Origin: Paralteromonas sediminis
GTDB lineage: Bacteria > Pseudomonadota > Gammaproteobacteria > Enterobacterales > Alteromonadaceae
Assembly: GCF_003820355.1 (NCBI RefSeq)
Contig: NZ_RPOK01000001.1
Location: 336,847-400,846 of the forward strand
DNA length: 64,000 bases
Direction of reading: 5' to 3'
Shown here: piece after piece, positions 53,527 to 61,875 of the stretch
How positions within the stretch are numbered: the first letter of the stretch is position 1
How the letters are laid out: each line of letters opens with the position of its first letter
Made by a program: the position numbers and the translations under genes
Notes under the pieces: generated by a model
Told to the model about the DNA's origin: nothing
Database searches by the model: none
What the model saw: the letters and a program-made list of their open reading frames with translations, nothing else

Positions 53527-54486
53527 ATGACAAAGTCTTTTAATTTTAAATCGTTATTTAAATTTCTATTTTTCACCTCCACAATTTTTTATTCGTTGAC
53601 TTTTAGCTCATTGGTATTCGCACAGTACAGCGTTGGTGTGGAATGTTACGACTGTGATAGTTCTGCAACGAAAGCAAGGCTAACTGCGCAAAGTATGGGG
53701 TTAGAAGAGAACGACCTAGTTAGTGTGCTTGATTTTTATTCTGGTACGATAGAAACGTTTCAGGTGAAAATTACGGTAAATGAACGTAATGGAGCCTCAA
53801 TTTATTTTGCTGTTGCTACACAGACTCCTAATGCTCTTCAGAGAAGTTTTAGTGATTTAGTTGGAAAGTTTAGTCAACTTCCCCAGCGTGCAAAACAAGC
53901 TCATAATGTTACGCTTTCAGATCACGACAACCCGTGCGTAAAGGCAGGGCCTAATGGCAGTACTTTTCAGCCTCTAAAGTCAGTATGGGACTTGGTTGGC
54001 TGTCAGCCAGCGGTGAATTTCCTGCAGGAGTTAATAAAAAATGATGTAAGTTTAACTACCAATCTTTGGCTTGGAGCTTCTAACCTAACGAGCCAATTTG
54101 ATACCCCTATATCCATCAGAGTTCCTGTTGCGATAGAGCTAACCACTGATGATGGTGGCAAACTGCATTTCGAACTCGTTTACAACGTAATTAGTGAAGA
54201 CACGTTTATTATTTCAGCTCAACTTGACATAGCAAAGTCTAGAGATGGGCTTGGCAATAGTCTTGATGCTTTGGAGAGTATGGCTGGCGGGGCTGCCACC
54301 GGCGGTGGCGCATATTTCGGTGGTCATAATAATTCTGCTATTCGTCAATCAACTTTGGTGGCGTTTTTGCAAGCTGCTAGTAGAATGGGTCTTACTGTTA
54401 GAACACCGCAACATGCTCCAGAGGATGGGCTGCAAACAAAATGCACTGTGAAATCAGATGGTGTTTTGGAGTGCATTCCAATCTAG
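53527..54486 (+). CDS. Orphan secreted protein of unknown function
   Basis: A clear signal peptide (about 1-35, ending SSLVFAQ) and GGAG before the ATG support the call. The 319-residue product starts its mature part with VECYDCDSS, a CxxC followed by a conserved-looking segment, and is otherwise beta-rich with a Gly-rich section near residues 255-275 (GGAATGGGAYFGG). Two late cysteines (about 305 and 315) may pair. No family is recognised. It is isolated between a transposase remnant and a terminator and flanked by an 18-bp repeat, which suggests acquisition. Confidence 0.7.
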   Translation: MTKSFNFKSLFKFLFFTSTIFYSLTFSSLVFAQYSVGVECYDCDSSATKARLTAQSMGLEENDLVSVLDFYSGTIETFQVKITVNERNGASIYFAVATQTPNALQRSFSDLVGKFSQLPQRAKQAHNVTLSDHDNPCVKAGPNGSTFQPLKSVWDLVGCQPAVNFLQELIKNDVSLTTNLWLGASNLTSQFDTPISIRVPVAIELTTDDGGKLHFELVYNVISEDTFIISAQLDIAKSRDGLGNSLDALESMAGGAATGGGAYFGGHNNSAIRQSTLVAFLQAASRMGLTVRTPQHAPEDGLQTKCTVKSDGVLECIPI

Positions 54487-54510
54487 CCTTACGTTGTGGA
54501 ACCCAAAAAT

Positions 54511-54538
54511 GGGCGTTGATTTTATCAATCGCCCTTTT
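54511..54538 (+). terminator. Rho-independent terminator of the secreted-protein gene
   Basis: GGGCGTTGAT (54511-54520) pairs with ATCAATCGCCC (54524-54534) with one bulged T, and TTTT follows. It lies 25 nt after the stop codon. Confidence 0.75.
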
Positions 54539-54580
54539 ATCCTACTTACCGTAATCAGTTTGGCATTTTATAATGTGTAA

Positions 54581-54598
54581 CAACTATTTGGGATTAGT
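54581..54598 (+). repeat. 18-bp direct repeat, copy 2
   Basis: Same orientation and exact sequence as 52961-52978. Flanking bases differ after the repeat, so it is not part of a longer copy. Confidence 0.8.
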
Positions 54599-54788
54599 CG
54601 TCACTTAACCTGACATTTTCACAGATAGAGCTAGACCAAATCTGACAGTCTCTTGTGTATTGCTGCCGGTCAGTTTTTATTGAGTCAACTGCACAGAAGG
54701 GCATTAAGCGGTCATTCGGCAGACACGTTACTGGCTCAATGCTAATGAACATTTATTCGCCATCGGAAGAGCTTTAAAGATTGGGAGT

Positions 54789-56117
54789 CTAGGTATTTAT
54801 TCCAACAATCGGCAATATAAACGTAAACTCACTACCTTTATTTAGCTCGCTTTTTACTAGCAAATCACCGCCATGGGCCATCGCGATCCGTTTACATAGG
54901 AATAACCCCAAACCAATGCCATCGTTGCTTCTATTATTCACGTTATCTGCTTGCGAAAAGGGCTCAAATAGTCTTTCTAAAAACTCGGGTTCTATTCCCG
55001 TACCAAAGTCTCTTACCGCTATGGCAACTTGGTTTTCATCTTGTTTACAGGTGATCATAACCGGACTCGAATTTGCAGAGTGTTTTATGGCGTTTTCGAT
55101 TAAGTTGCGAACCACGAATGTAAACCGACCGAGATCGATGTTAATTACGATCTCTGGGATGACACCTTCTACGCTGATCTGTTCATTTTCATCAAAACTT
55201 CTAATGATGTCGTTCATTACGTTGGGGAAAAAGTAGGACTCCAGGTTGAGTAACTTGTGTGAGTCTCGAAGCCGCTCACTTTCCAACAGTTGCTCGACAA
55301 TAGCATCCATTTTATTGATTTCTAGACCTAGCTTGGAGACCGTTTCTCCACTGTCCAAAATTGCCAATAATACCTTCATTCTTGCCATTGGCGATCTCAA
55401 TTCATGGCTTACCGACAGCAACAGTTCATTTTTTGAGGCAAACAATTCTTCTAAATTCTCAGCCATTCCGTTTAGTCCGTTAGTTAATTTGCCAAGGTCA
55501 TTAGCTGGGTGTGATTCAATTCGGTGCTTGAGGTTGCCTTTGCTAATTTGTGACGCACTTTCTATAGCGTTTTGTATCGGACTTAGTTGAGCGTTAAGAG
55601 CTTTGTAGCTAATGAGCAACACTATTAAAACGGCGAACCATGGCCAAAGCACTAACCAGTTAGGGTATACAATCAGATTGGCAATTTGTGACGTGACTGA
55701 AATGGTAGTGTCGTTGGACGTGGCAGACACAAAGTATTTAGAACCCACTTTTGAGAAAAACAGTTTGCCAAGGGGAACAGCATTTTCCATAAGTTCCGAG
55801 GGTTCTGGCAGTGGGCTTCCGGTTCTCCAAACTTCCTCTCCTCTTTTAATTTGAATCGTGACGCGATTTTTCTTGGCCTCTGTTTTAAGGTTTTCAATGT
55901 CTATTTGCCCTTCGACTAGTTTTGACATCATTTCATACAAGGCCTCGTGGCGATCAAGAACAATCCTTTGAGCGTCTTTTTCTGACAGTGAAAAGCTGCC
56001 TAATACAATTAAGATAACCAGCAAAATAGTGGTGGCGGTAAATAATAATAAGAATCGCGTATAAAGATTCAGGTTGGGAAACCGCACATTTGCAATGCTC
56101 GTGTTTGGAAAATTCAT
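54789..56117 (-). CDS. Sensor histidine kinase (CpxA/EnvZ-like)
   Basis: A 442-residue inner-membrane kinase with two membrane helices (about 22-44 and 150-172) around a short ~105-residue periplasmic part. A HAMP domain precedes the phospho-acceptor His in SVSHELRSPMARMKV. The N box (NLIENAIKHS), DFGTGIEP and GIGLGLFLCKRIA complete the ATPase. It is 11 nt downstream of its response regulator. Divergent membrane proteins at 56976 are candidate targets. Ligand unknown. Confidence 0.92.
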   Translation of the reverse strand: MNFPNTSIANVRFPNLNLYTRFLLLFTATTILLVILIVLGSFSLSEKDAQRIVLDRHEALYEMMSKLVEGQIDIENLKTEAKKNRVTIQIKRGEEVWRTGSPLPEPSELMENAVPLGKLFFSKVGSKYFVSATSNDTTISVTSQIANLIVYPNWLVLWPWFAVLIVLLISYKALNAQLSPIQNAIESASQISKGNLKHRIESHPANDLGKLTNGLNGMAENLEELFASKNELLLSVSHELRSPMARMKVLLAILDSGETVSKLGLEINKMDAIVEQLLESERLRDSHKLLNLESYFFPNVMNDIIRSFDENEQISVEGVIPEIVINIDLGRFTFVVRNLIENAIKHSANSSPVMITCKQDENQVAIAVRDFGTGIEPEFLERLFEPFSQADNVNNRSNDGIGLGLFLCKRIAMAHGGDLLVKSELNKGSEFTFILPIVGINT

Positions 56118-56128
56118 AATGGATGACT

Positions 56129-56827
56129 TTATAAGGGGGCAGCAATAAAGGTGTAGCCTATACCTCTAATGGTTTTGATAAACCTTGGGGAGGCCGCTGA
56201 ATCATTGAGTTTTTGTCGAAGTCGGCTCAGCAATATATCAACAGCACGCCCATATAAATCGACTTCAACGCCTTTTAGGGCACCTGTGATTTGTTCTCGG
56301 TTGAATACTTTCCCAGGGTGAGTTGCGAGCGCATGAAGCAAGTGAAACTCCATGCCAGACAGGTTAATTTCACAACCGTCAACCTTAACCAATTGTTGAG
56401 CAGGAAGAATGTCTAACCCTGAAAACTGAATAGCTTTGCTTTCAGATGGTTCGGGCCTTGGTTGACGCTCGCTTCGCCGCATTAATGTTTGTACTCTAGC
56501 CAGCAGTTCAAGAGGTTCAAAAGGTTTGGGTAAATAGTCATCAACGCCAATTTCAAAACCTTGAATTTTGTCTTCTAATTTACCTCTGGCGGTCAACATA
56601 ATGATCGGCAAATTCGACTTTTCTCTGATTTGCTTACATAAGGTGAATCCATCTACCTTTGGCATCATCACGTCTAATAGCAGGAGCTTTGGCTCTGATT
56701 CTTCTATCAGTTTTAATCCAACTAGTGGTTCATTGGCAACAACCAAATCCAAATCATATTTTTTAAAGAAAACCGACAAGTTGTCTGTTAGGTCCTTGTC
56801 GTCATCAATCACTAAGATGTTGTTCAT
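56129..56827 (-). CDS. OmpR-family response regulator
   Basis: A 232-residue receiver plus winged-helix protein. The acidic pocket is VIDDDKD, the phospho-acceptor is the Asp of LLLLDVMMPKVDG (about 52), and the C-terminal DNA-binding part includes 'MEFHLLHALATHPGKVFN' and IRGIGYTFIA. It is the first gene of the two-component operon. It is divergent from 56976 across a 148-nt gap, which likely holds its binding site. Confidence 0.93.
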   Translation of the reverse strand: MNNILVIDDDKDLTDNLSVFFKKYDLDLVVANEPLVGLKLIEESEPKLLLLDVMMPKVDGFTLCKQIREKSNLPIIMLTARGKLEDKIQGFEIGVDDYLPKPFEPLELLARVQTLMRRSERQPRPEPSESKAIQFSGLDILPAQQLVKVDGCEINLSGMEFHLLHALATHPGKVFNREQITGALKGVEVDLYGRAVDILLSRLRQKLNDSAASPRFIKTIRGIGYTFIAAPL

Positions 56828-56975
56828 TTACTTATACGTATCTGTTGGTTAACAGCAATAGTGGTTTATTGAAAAGCTAAAAACAAATTATTAGATGCGA
56901 TTGTTACACTATGTTACCCAGCGTCCTATCTTCACTATGTAACATAGCTCCTGAATAAACTAATGGGAGCTTATT

Positions 56976-57701
56976 ATGCAGATGCTGAAACAAGAAAAAG
57001 ATATGCGTTTAGCGCGAGTATTAGCGAGTTTGATGCTCGCTCAAATGGTCATAGGCATACTTTTGAACTTTCACTTTTTAAAACCCTTGTTGAGATATGA
57101 TGGTTCAGTACCCGCAGAGCAACTAACCTTTGTTTTGGGGTGTGCGACCCTGTTGGCAATGTTTGTCAGCTCCCTTAACGTAGCGTTTGGTTTGTTGATG
57201 CCAAAAGCGAAAGTAAAAGAGCATCAAGGTATGTTCATTGCTCTTATTGCATTTGCATCAATTGGGGTTGCAATGAGCGCCAGCGAGTATGCAAAGCTTT
57301 CTGAATATGTAGCCTTTTTATCGTCAACTTATTCTGTAGATCCAGTATCAAGTGATACAACGCTAGAGCACTTGAAACAAATGCTGGCTACGGGGCGAAA
57401 TGAAGCACACTTTTCCGCAATCTTTGTTTCTAGCATAAGCTTGTTATTTTTTTATGGCTTGTTGTATCGAGCTGCAATGCTACCCGTTTATCTAGCTGTT
57501 TTTGCTCTTTTTTCCACACTATTCCAGCTGGTAGCAGTAGGTTATACCTTCTTCGAGTTGTCGATTCCAACCATCATTCAACTGCCTCTCGTGGTCACTC
57601 AGATTGCTGTACCTGTTTATTTTTTTGTCGTCGGTTTTAAGAGTGAAACTATCGACGCAGATTGTCAGATTGAACAATCGAGCCAGCAGGAAGCAAACTG
57701 A
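56976..57701 (+). CDS. Polytopic membrane protein of unknown function
   Basis: A 241-residue protein with about six hydrophobic helices, for example 'VLASLMLAQMVIGILLNFHF' at the start and FFYGLLYRAAMLPVYLAVFALF near the end. GGGAG precedes the ATG. The stop overlaps the start of the next gene (TGATG), which means coupled translation with the second membrane protein. Both are divergent from the two-component operon. No family recognised. Confidence 0.72.
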   Translation: MQMLKQEKDMRLARVLASLMLAQMVIGILLNFHFLKPLLRYDGSVPAEQLTFVLGCATLLAMFVSSLNVAFGLLMPKAKVKEHQGMFIALIAFASIGVAMSASEYAKLSEYVAFLSSTYSVDPVSSDTTLEHLKQMLATGRNEAHFSAIFVSSISLLFFYGLLYRAAMLPVYLAVFALFSTLFQLVAVGYTFFELSIPTIIQLPLVVTQIAVPVYFFVVGFKSETIDADCQIEQSSQQEAN

Positions 57702-58363
57702 TGATGTCATCCATATTGATATTTCATATTTGCGCCGGAGCAATTGGGCTATTGGCAGGATATGTAGTGATATTTATAAAAAAGGGACAGGTTGGTCACA
57801 AGTACCTAGGCCGAGTCTATGTTGTTTGCATGCTATCCCTCGGCTTAAGTGGGACATACATCGCTGTTTTTAGAGAAGTGCCGCTATCCATTCTGAACGG
57901 ACTGGTACTCTGTTACTTTGTTTTATCCTCTCTAAACACAATTTGGCAAGCCCCAAAACGCATCAATTATCTCGATAAGCTGCTGTTTGCATTCGTAACT
58001 TTCATAATCCTTGGGTTTGTTTGGTATGGCTATCAAGCCACTCAAGCGGAAGGAGGAAAACTTGGTGGCTTTGGTGTAGAGGCTTATATCGTATTCGGCA
58101 GTGTGATGTTGTGTTGCTGTATTGGTGACTATCGCAACCTCAATCAAGGCGGTTCGGTGGGTAACAGCCGCTTGGTAAGGCATCTATGGAGAATGTTTTT
58201 TCCGTTGTTTATGTCTACAGCTGCATTTTTTCTAGGACAAGCACGGCTCTTACCAGACCCTTTACAAAAGACCGAAATCTTACTTGCGCCAGTGCTTTTA
58301 GTCATCTTATCTGGGATTTATTGGGTTTTCAAAGTTCCTAGGTACGGCTTTAAACCTCGTTAA
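57701..58363 (+). CDS. Membrane protein, DUF2306-like
   Basis: A 220-residue protein with about seven helices. The early HICAGAIGLLAGYVVIFIKKG followed by a His in GHKYLGRVYV matches the pattern I associate with DUF2306 membrane proteins, in which paired histidines may bind heme or metal; this is only a resemblance. It is coupled to the upstream gene by a one-base overlap. Function unknown. Confidence 0.7.
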   Translation: MMSSILIFHICAGAIGLLAGYVVIFIKKGQVGHKYLGRVYVVCMLSLGLSGTYIAVFREVPLSILNGLVLCYFVLSSLNTIWQAPKRINYLDKLLFAFVTFIILGFVWYGYQATQAEGGKLGGFGVEAYIVFGSVMLCCCIGDYRNLNQGGSVGNSRLVRHLWRMFFPLFMSTAAFFLGQARLLPDPLQKTEILLAPVLLVILSGIYWVFKVPRYGFKPR

Positions 58364-58489
58364 GACATTTACTTTTAGTATCTGATACTGCTTAAAGTAG
58401 AGATAATTATCTTTGCGATCCTTACTCACCGTGGCAACGTGGTACCAATGAAAACACCAATCGATGACTGCGGCAGTATTTTCCAAAAA

Positions 58490-58507
58490 GTACCGACTTA
58501 TCGGTAC
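58490..58507. repeat. Short inverted repeat in a gene-free gap
   Basis: GTACCGA (58490-58496) and TCGGTAC (58501-58507) form a 7-bp inverted repeat with a 4-nt loop. It lies in the ~290-nt gap 58364-58650. A second nested stem, CCTGGC/GCCAGG at 58570 and 58595, is near. No T tract follows, so these are not clear terminators. Confidence 0.45.
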
Positions 58508-58650
58508 ACAGCCAACAAAAACTTAGCAGTGTAGCGAGACAACTTAACGAAAGACCAAAATAGTTGAAACCTGGCAACTGCACCAGTGGGAATAGCCAGG
58601 CTCCATGTCGGTAGGATAACGTTGAGTTTCTTTGCCGACAGTCTATGCGT

Positions 58651-59256
58651 TTACCTTTCGGTTACTATTTCAACAATTTTCGCTGCATGTTTTTCGATAG
58701 CCGCACTGATTTTTTGAGTATCGCCAAGCACGTCCTTCTCAATTTTTTTGATGAGCGCCTCGTTTTCACGGAGCGCCAACTCTGATGTACGAAGCTCTTT
58801 TTCATGCAGCCTCACTTTTTCTTCCACTTTTTCTGCTTTCAATCTGATATCTTTAAGTGTCAAGTTTTCTATGTTTTCTAGTGCTTCCAACTCAGGCTTC
58901 ATTTCCTCCATCACAATGGCAATCTCATGGCTACGACTCTCAATCTCTTTTAATACAGGTGCCATGGTCTCTTCAAATTTGTGCAGCTTTGCTTCTTCAA
59001 TGGCCATCTCTTCGTGAATGACAGAAAGTTTAGCCTGTTGCTCTTCAGACAGCTCATCCCATTCATACTTTGTCCCGTTGATATAGTAAGTGGGGTGGTC
59101 TGTGTCATTGTGACGAATAGTCAGGCCGTTGCCCTTTATTTTGCTCAAATGCACACTGTGAACATCGGCCTGCGTTGTTGAACTAATTAAGACAAGCGCC
59201 GCAATAAGGCTTGATACGAAAGTGGAGATAAATATTTTTAACGTGGGTAACGACAT
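58651..59256 (-). CDS. Periplasmic coiled-coil protein of unknown function
   Basis: The ATG at 59256 has AGGA upstream and starts a signal peptide (about 1-31, ends TTQAD). A longer frame to 59415 lacks it. The 201-residue product has a short beta part ('YYINGTKYEWDELSEEQQ') and then a long, highly charged alpha-helical stretch (about 75-201, rich in Glu and Lys), consistent with a coiled coil. No known family is certain. It is divergent from mobA across an 85-nt gap. Confidence 0.72.
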   Translation of the reverse strand: MSLPTLKIFISTFVSSLIAALVLISSTTQADVHSVHLSKIKGNGLTIRHNDTDHPTYYINGTKYEWDELSEEQQAKLSVIHEEMAIEEAKLHKFEETMAPVLKEIESRSHEIAIVMEEMKPELEALENIENLTLKDIRLKAEKVEEKVRLHEKELRTSELALRENEALIKKIEKDVLGDTQKISAAIEKHAAKIVEIVTER

Positions 59257-59341
59257 GATAATTCCTGTTTGTACTGTTCTTACTATTTTTAATAGTCGAG
59301 AATGCGTTTTAAATAGTTTGGAAATATTGAAAAAAAGGCTA

Positions 59342-59884
59342 ATGCAAATGGCGTTTTTGGGAGTCATTCTTGCTGGTGGAAAAAGTGAGCGGATGGGGCG
59401 AGACAAGGCGACCATGCAATGGCAAGGGGAAAGCTGGTTATCTCATATGGCCTCGCTACTCAAGACTGCTGGCGCAAAAGAGGTGATTGTGTGTGGCCGA
59501 GAAGCGCCACCCTACGTATTTTTGCCCGATATTTACCCCAATGCAGGCCCCCTTGGTGGTATCCACGCAGCCCTCCGATATTCGCTTTCTGTGCACCAAC
59601 TTCCCTTGCTTATTGTGCCAGTAGATATCCCTTCTGCCACCGCTGAAGATCTTGTAACGCTAGTGCAACACAGTAATAAAGCGGAGGCAGTGACTTACAA
59701 ACGCTCCCCTTTACCGATATACCTAAATGCTGATGCTAGTCAGTTGACAAATTTGGAAGCTATTCTTAACAACGACACCATGAACAATGCGATACATCAT
59801 TGGCTAGAAAACGTCTTGCATTTTGAATTGCCCGTGTCGCCGCCGTTTAAAAATATCAACCGCCTGTCTGACTTGGAGGCGTGA
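59342..59884 (+). CDS. mobA: Molybdenum cofactor guanylyltransferase MobA
   Basis: Transfers GMP to molybdopterin to make the bis-MGD cofactor. The nucleotide loop is LAGGKSERMGRDKA and the metal-binding part is PVDIPSATAE; these are the MobA signature blocks. The ATG at 59342 gives 180 residues; a longer frame to 59222 lies in the divergent gene's promoter and is not credible. AAGG precedes the start. Confidence 0.9.
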   Translation: MQMAFLGVILAGGKSERMGRDKATMQWQGESWLSHMASLLKTAGAKEVIVCGREAPPYVFLPDIYPNAGPLGGIHAALRYSLSVHQLPLLIVPVDIPSATAEDLVTLVQHSNKAEAVTYKRSPLPIYLNADASQLTNLEAILNNDTMNNAIHHWLENVLHFELPVSPPFKNINRLSDLEA

Positions 59885-60077
59885 AAGTCGGAGTAGAATT
59901 GCCCAGGGAATTGTATAATTTCGTCAACGAATAAAGCGTGCCTCTATGGCTATTATATGTTTTAAAACAAGAGGTTAAGTTGATTAATGCGTCTCCAATA
60001 AAACGTAAAAAAGTGTGTTTCACATTGCTTTTCACCGAGGAACACGCAGAATACTATAAATAAGATAAGGGGGAAGC

Positions 60078-60596
60078 ATGACACAAGTTTTAAAGCTGGC
60101 GCTTTGGTTTGCTGTTTTTTCTATGGCTTCAACCTCCGGTGCCATGGCTACGTCCATTAAAGGGCTGGCGTTTGACTGCACGGGCGTCGAATTATCACAA
60201 GCGAATCAGGCCAATTTAACTGACGCGGAAAAGTTGCTGTTAATGCAACAGGCACTCATTGACAGTGTCGATCAATACAGTTCATGCATGAAAAAGGTGC
60301 AGGATGACATGGTCAACAATGGCTCTGAAACGGGTAGTGATGGCGGTGCGGCCACTGCAAGCCAAGCCAAGGACGGTTCGGTAGTATCACAAACAAACGA
60401 TAATAACGTTGAGCAAACCCCGTCAATACCGCCACCTAAAACGGTTACGTCGAATGGCCGCGGACCCAAGGTTATCCCGCCAGCAGACAATGCCAGTGCA
60501 ATATGTAAATTGTTGTATGAAGAAATTAAAAGTGAACAGGACAGCACAACTCAACAGCGTTTATCTGAAGAATACAAACGCTATGGTTGTCAGTAA
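60078..60596 (+). CDS. Secreted protein of unknown function, first of the PEGA operon
   Basis: A 172-residue product with a signal peptide (about 1-24, ending GAMAT) and a GGGGGAAGC site before the ATG. The mature part has four Cys (CTGVELS, SSCMKKV, AICKLL and the terminal GCQ), a helical segment and a low-complexity Gly/Ser/Ala middle (about 75-120). It is followed after 18 nt by a lipoprotein gene. No family recognised. Four Cys in a periplasmic protein suggests disulfides. Confidence 0.72.
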   Translation: MTQVLKLALWFAVFSMASTSGAMATSIKGLAFDCTGVELSQANQANLTDAEKLLLMQQALIDSVDQYSSCMKKVQDDMVNNGSETGSDGGAATASQAKDGSVVSQTNDNNVEQTPSIPPPKTVTSNGRGPKVIPPADNASAICKLLYEEIKSEQDSTTQQRLSEEYKRYGCQ

Positions 60597-60614
60597 GTTG
60601 GTCGAGGAATCATT

Positions 60615-61874
60615 ATGAAAAAAACGTGGCTTTGGATGATCGTCAGTGCCGTAGTGGTGTTGGCAGGGTGTCAGAGTACAAGTCATCGGGGCACTACGCT
60701 CTCAGTCGGACCAGGCTCGGGATTGTCTCAATCTCAGATTGGAAACATCGAGCGCACTTACGCCTACAACAGTGATATCTATTTAGACGTCGCTATTCCT
60801 GTTTTTAACCCTGGTTTTCCGCTGGACGCTGCGGGCGAAATCGACTTTGAAGCGCTGAATGACATGGATATTTGGCCACAATTGCGTCGGGCCGAAGCAA
60901 AGCGATTTGCTATTCAAACGCGCAATGCGCTGCAGGACACCAAATCGTTTGGTGCGGTGTCAGTGGTTCCAACAGCCAATACAACCGCAGACATTTTTGT
61001 ATTGGGTACCATATTGCATTCTGACTCTGAAATTATTGAGCTTGAAGCTATGGTGCTGGATAGCTCGGGAGAAATTATTGGCTCAGAAACCTTTGAACAT
61101 CAAGTTTCAGAAGGTTTTTTTCGTGATGCTTATAACCAAGGTAAAAACCCCTATGAGCCTGTGTTTAAAGACATTGCTTACTATGTTTATCAGTTGGTTA
61201 AACGGCTTCCAGATGCACAAAAACAACGCATTAAAGACACGAGTTTGGTGAGATATGCGCATTATTACTCACCGGAAGCCTTTGATGGTTACCTTACATC
61301 TTCTGTAAAGCGAAAAGGCGGAGTCAGATATAACAAAGTCGAGCTTACCGCTTTGCCCGCTGAGAATGACCCTATGCTGAAGCGTATCGAAGTGCTGCGA
61401 CAGCAAGACATGCTGTTTGTCGACAGACTTCAAGATCAGTTTGATGTGTTTGATAAGACCACAGAATCTCCATACAGACAGTGGCAGGAAGAAACCCTAC
61501 CTGAAGTGATCCGTGCCAAAGAAGCCCGTTCAGAGCGCAATACAAAAGTCGTTGTGGGTGTGTTGGGATTAATAGCCGCTGCCACCTTAGGGAACAAAAG
61601 TAATTCGACGGGAACCAATGTTGCTAAAACAGCGGGTGCACTGGGCAGTGCTTGGCTGTTAAAAGATGCTTGGCAAGCCAATCAAAACCTAAAAGTAGCG
61701 TCTGCGGTAATCGAAGAAATGGGGCAGGGCTTGGACATTGCCGTTAGCCCGACAGTGATGGAGTTTAATGAACAAGAAGTGGTACTAACTGGGTCTGCTT
61801 CACAGCAATATGAGCAATGGAAAGCGCAGTTAAAGTCGATGTATGAACTAGAAACCGGAAACATTCAGGATTAG
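60615..61874 (+). CDS. Outer-membrane lipoprotein of unknown function
   Basis: A 419-residue lipoprotein: lipobox LAGC with Cys19. The mature N-terminal region (about 45-200) has the alternating pattern of a lipoprotein with a CsgG- or LptE-like beta/alpha core ('DIFVLGTILHSDSEIIELEA'), but no named family is claimed. A hydrophobic Gly/Ala stretch (about 310-345) may contact a membrane. AGGA precedes the ATG. The next gene starts 1 nt after its stop, so they are co-translated. Confidence 0.75.
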   Translation: MKKTWLWMIVSAVVVLAGCQSTSHRGTTLSVGPGSGLSQSQIGNIERTYAYNSDIYLDVAIPVFNPGFPLDAAGEIDFEALNDMDIWPQLRRAEAKRFAIQTRNALQDTKSFGAVSVVPTANTTADIFVLGTILHSDSEIIELEAMVLDSSGEIIGSETFEHQVSEGFFRDAYNQGKNPYEPVFKDIAYYVYQLVKRLPDAQKQRIKDTSLVRYAHYYSPEAFDGYLTSSVKRKGGVRYNKVELTALPAENDPMLKRIEVLRQQDMLFVDRLQDQFDVFDKTTESPYRQWQEETLPEVIRAKEARSERNTKVVVGVLGLIAAATLGNKSNSTGTNVAKTAGALGSAWLLKDAWQANQNLKVASAVIEEMGQGLDIAVSPTVMEFNEQEVVLTGSASQQYEQWKAQLKSMYELETGNIQD

Positions 61875-61875
61875 C

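Larger units (their letters stand above)
54487..54788. other. Gap holding a terminator and repeat copy 2
   Basis: This 302-nt gap lies between the secreted-protein gene and the convergent sensor kinase. It contains the hairpin at 54511-54538 and the 18-bp repeat at 54581-54598. No gene is supported. Confidence 0.6.
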
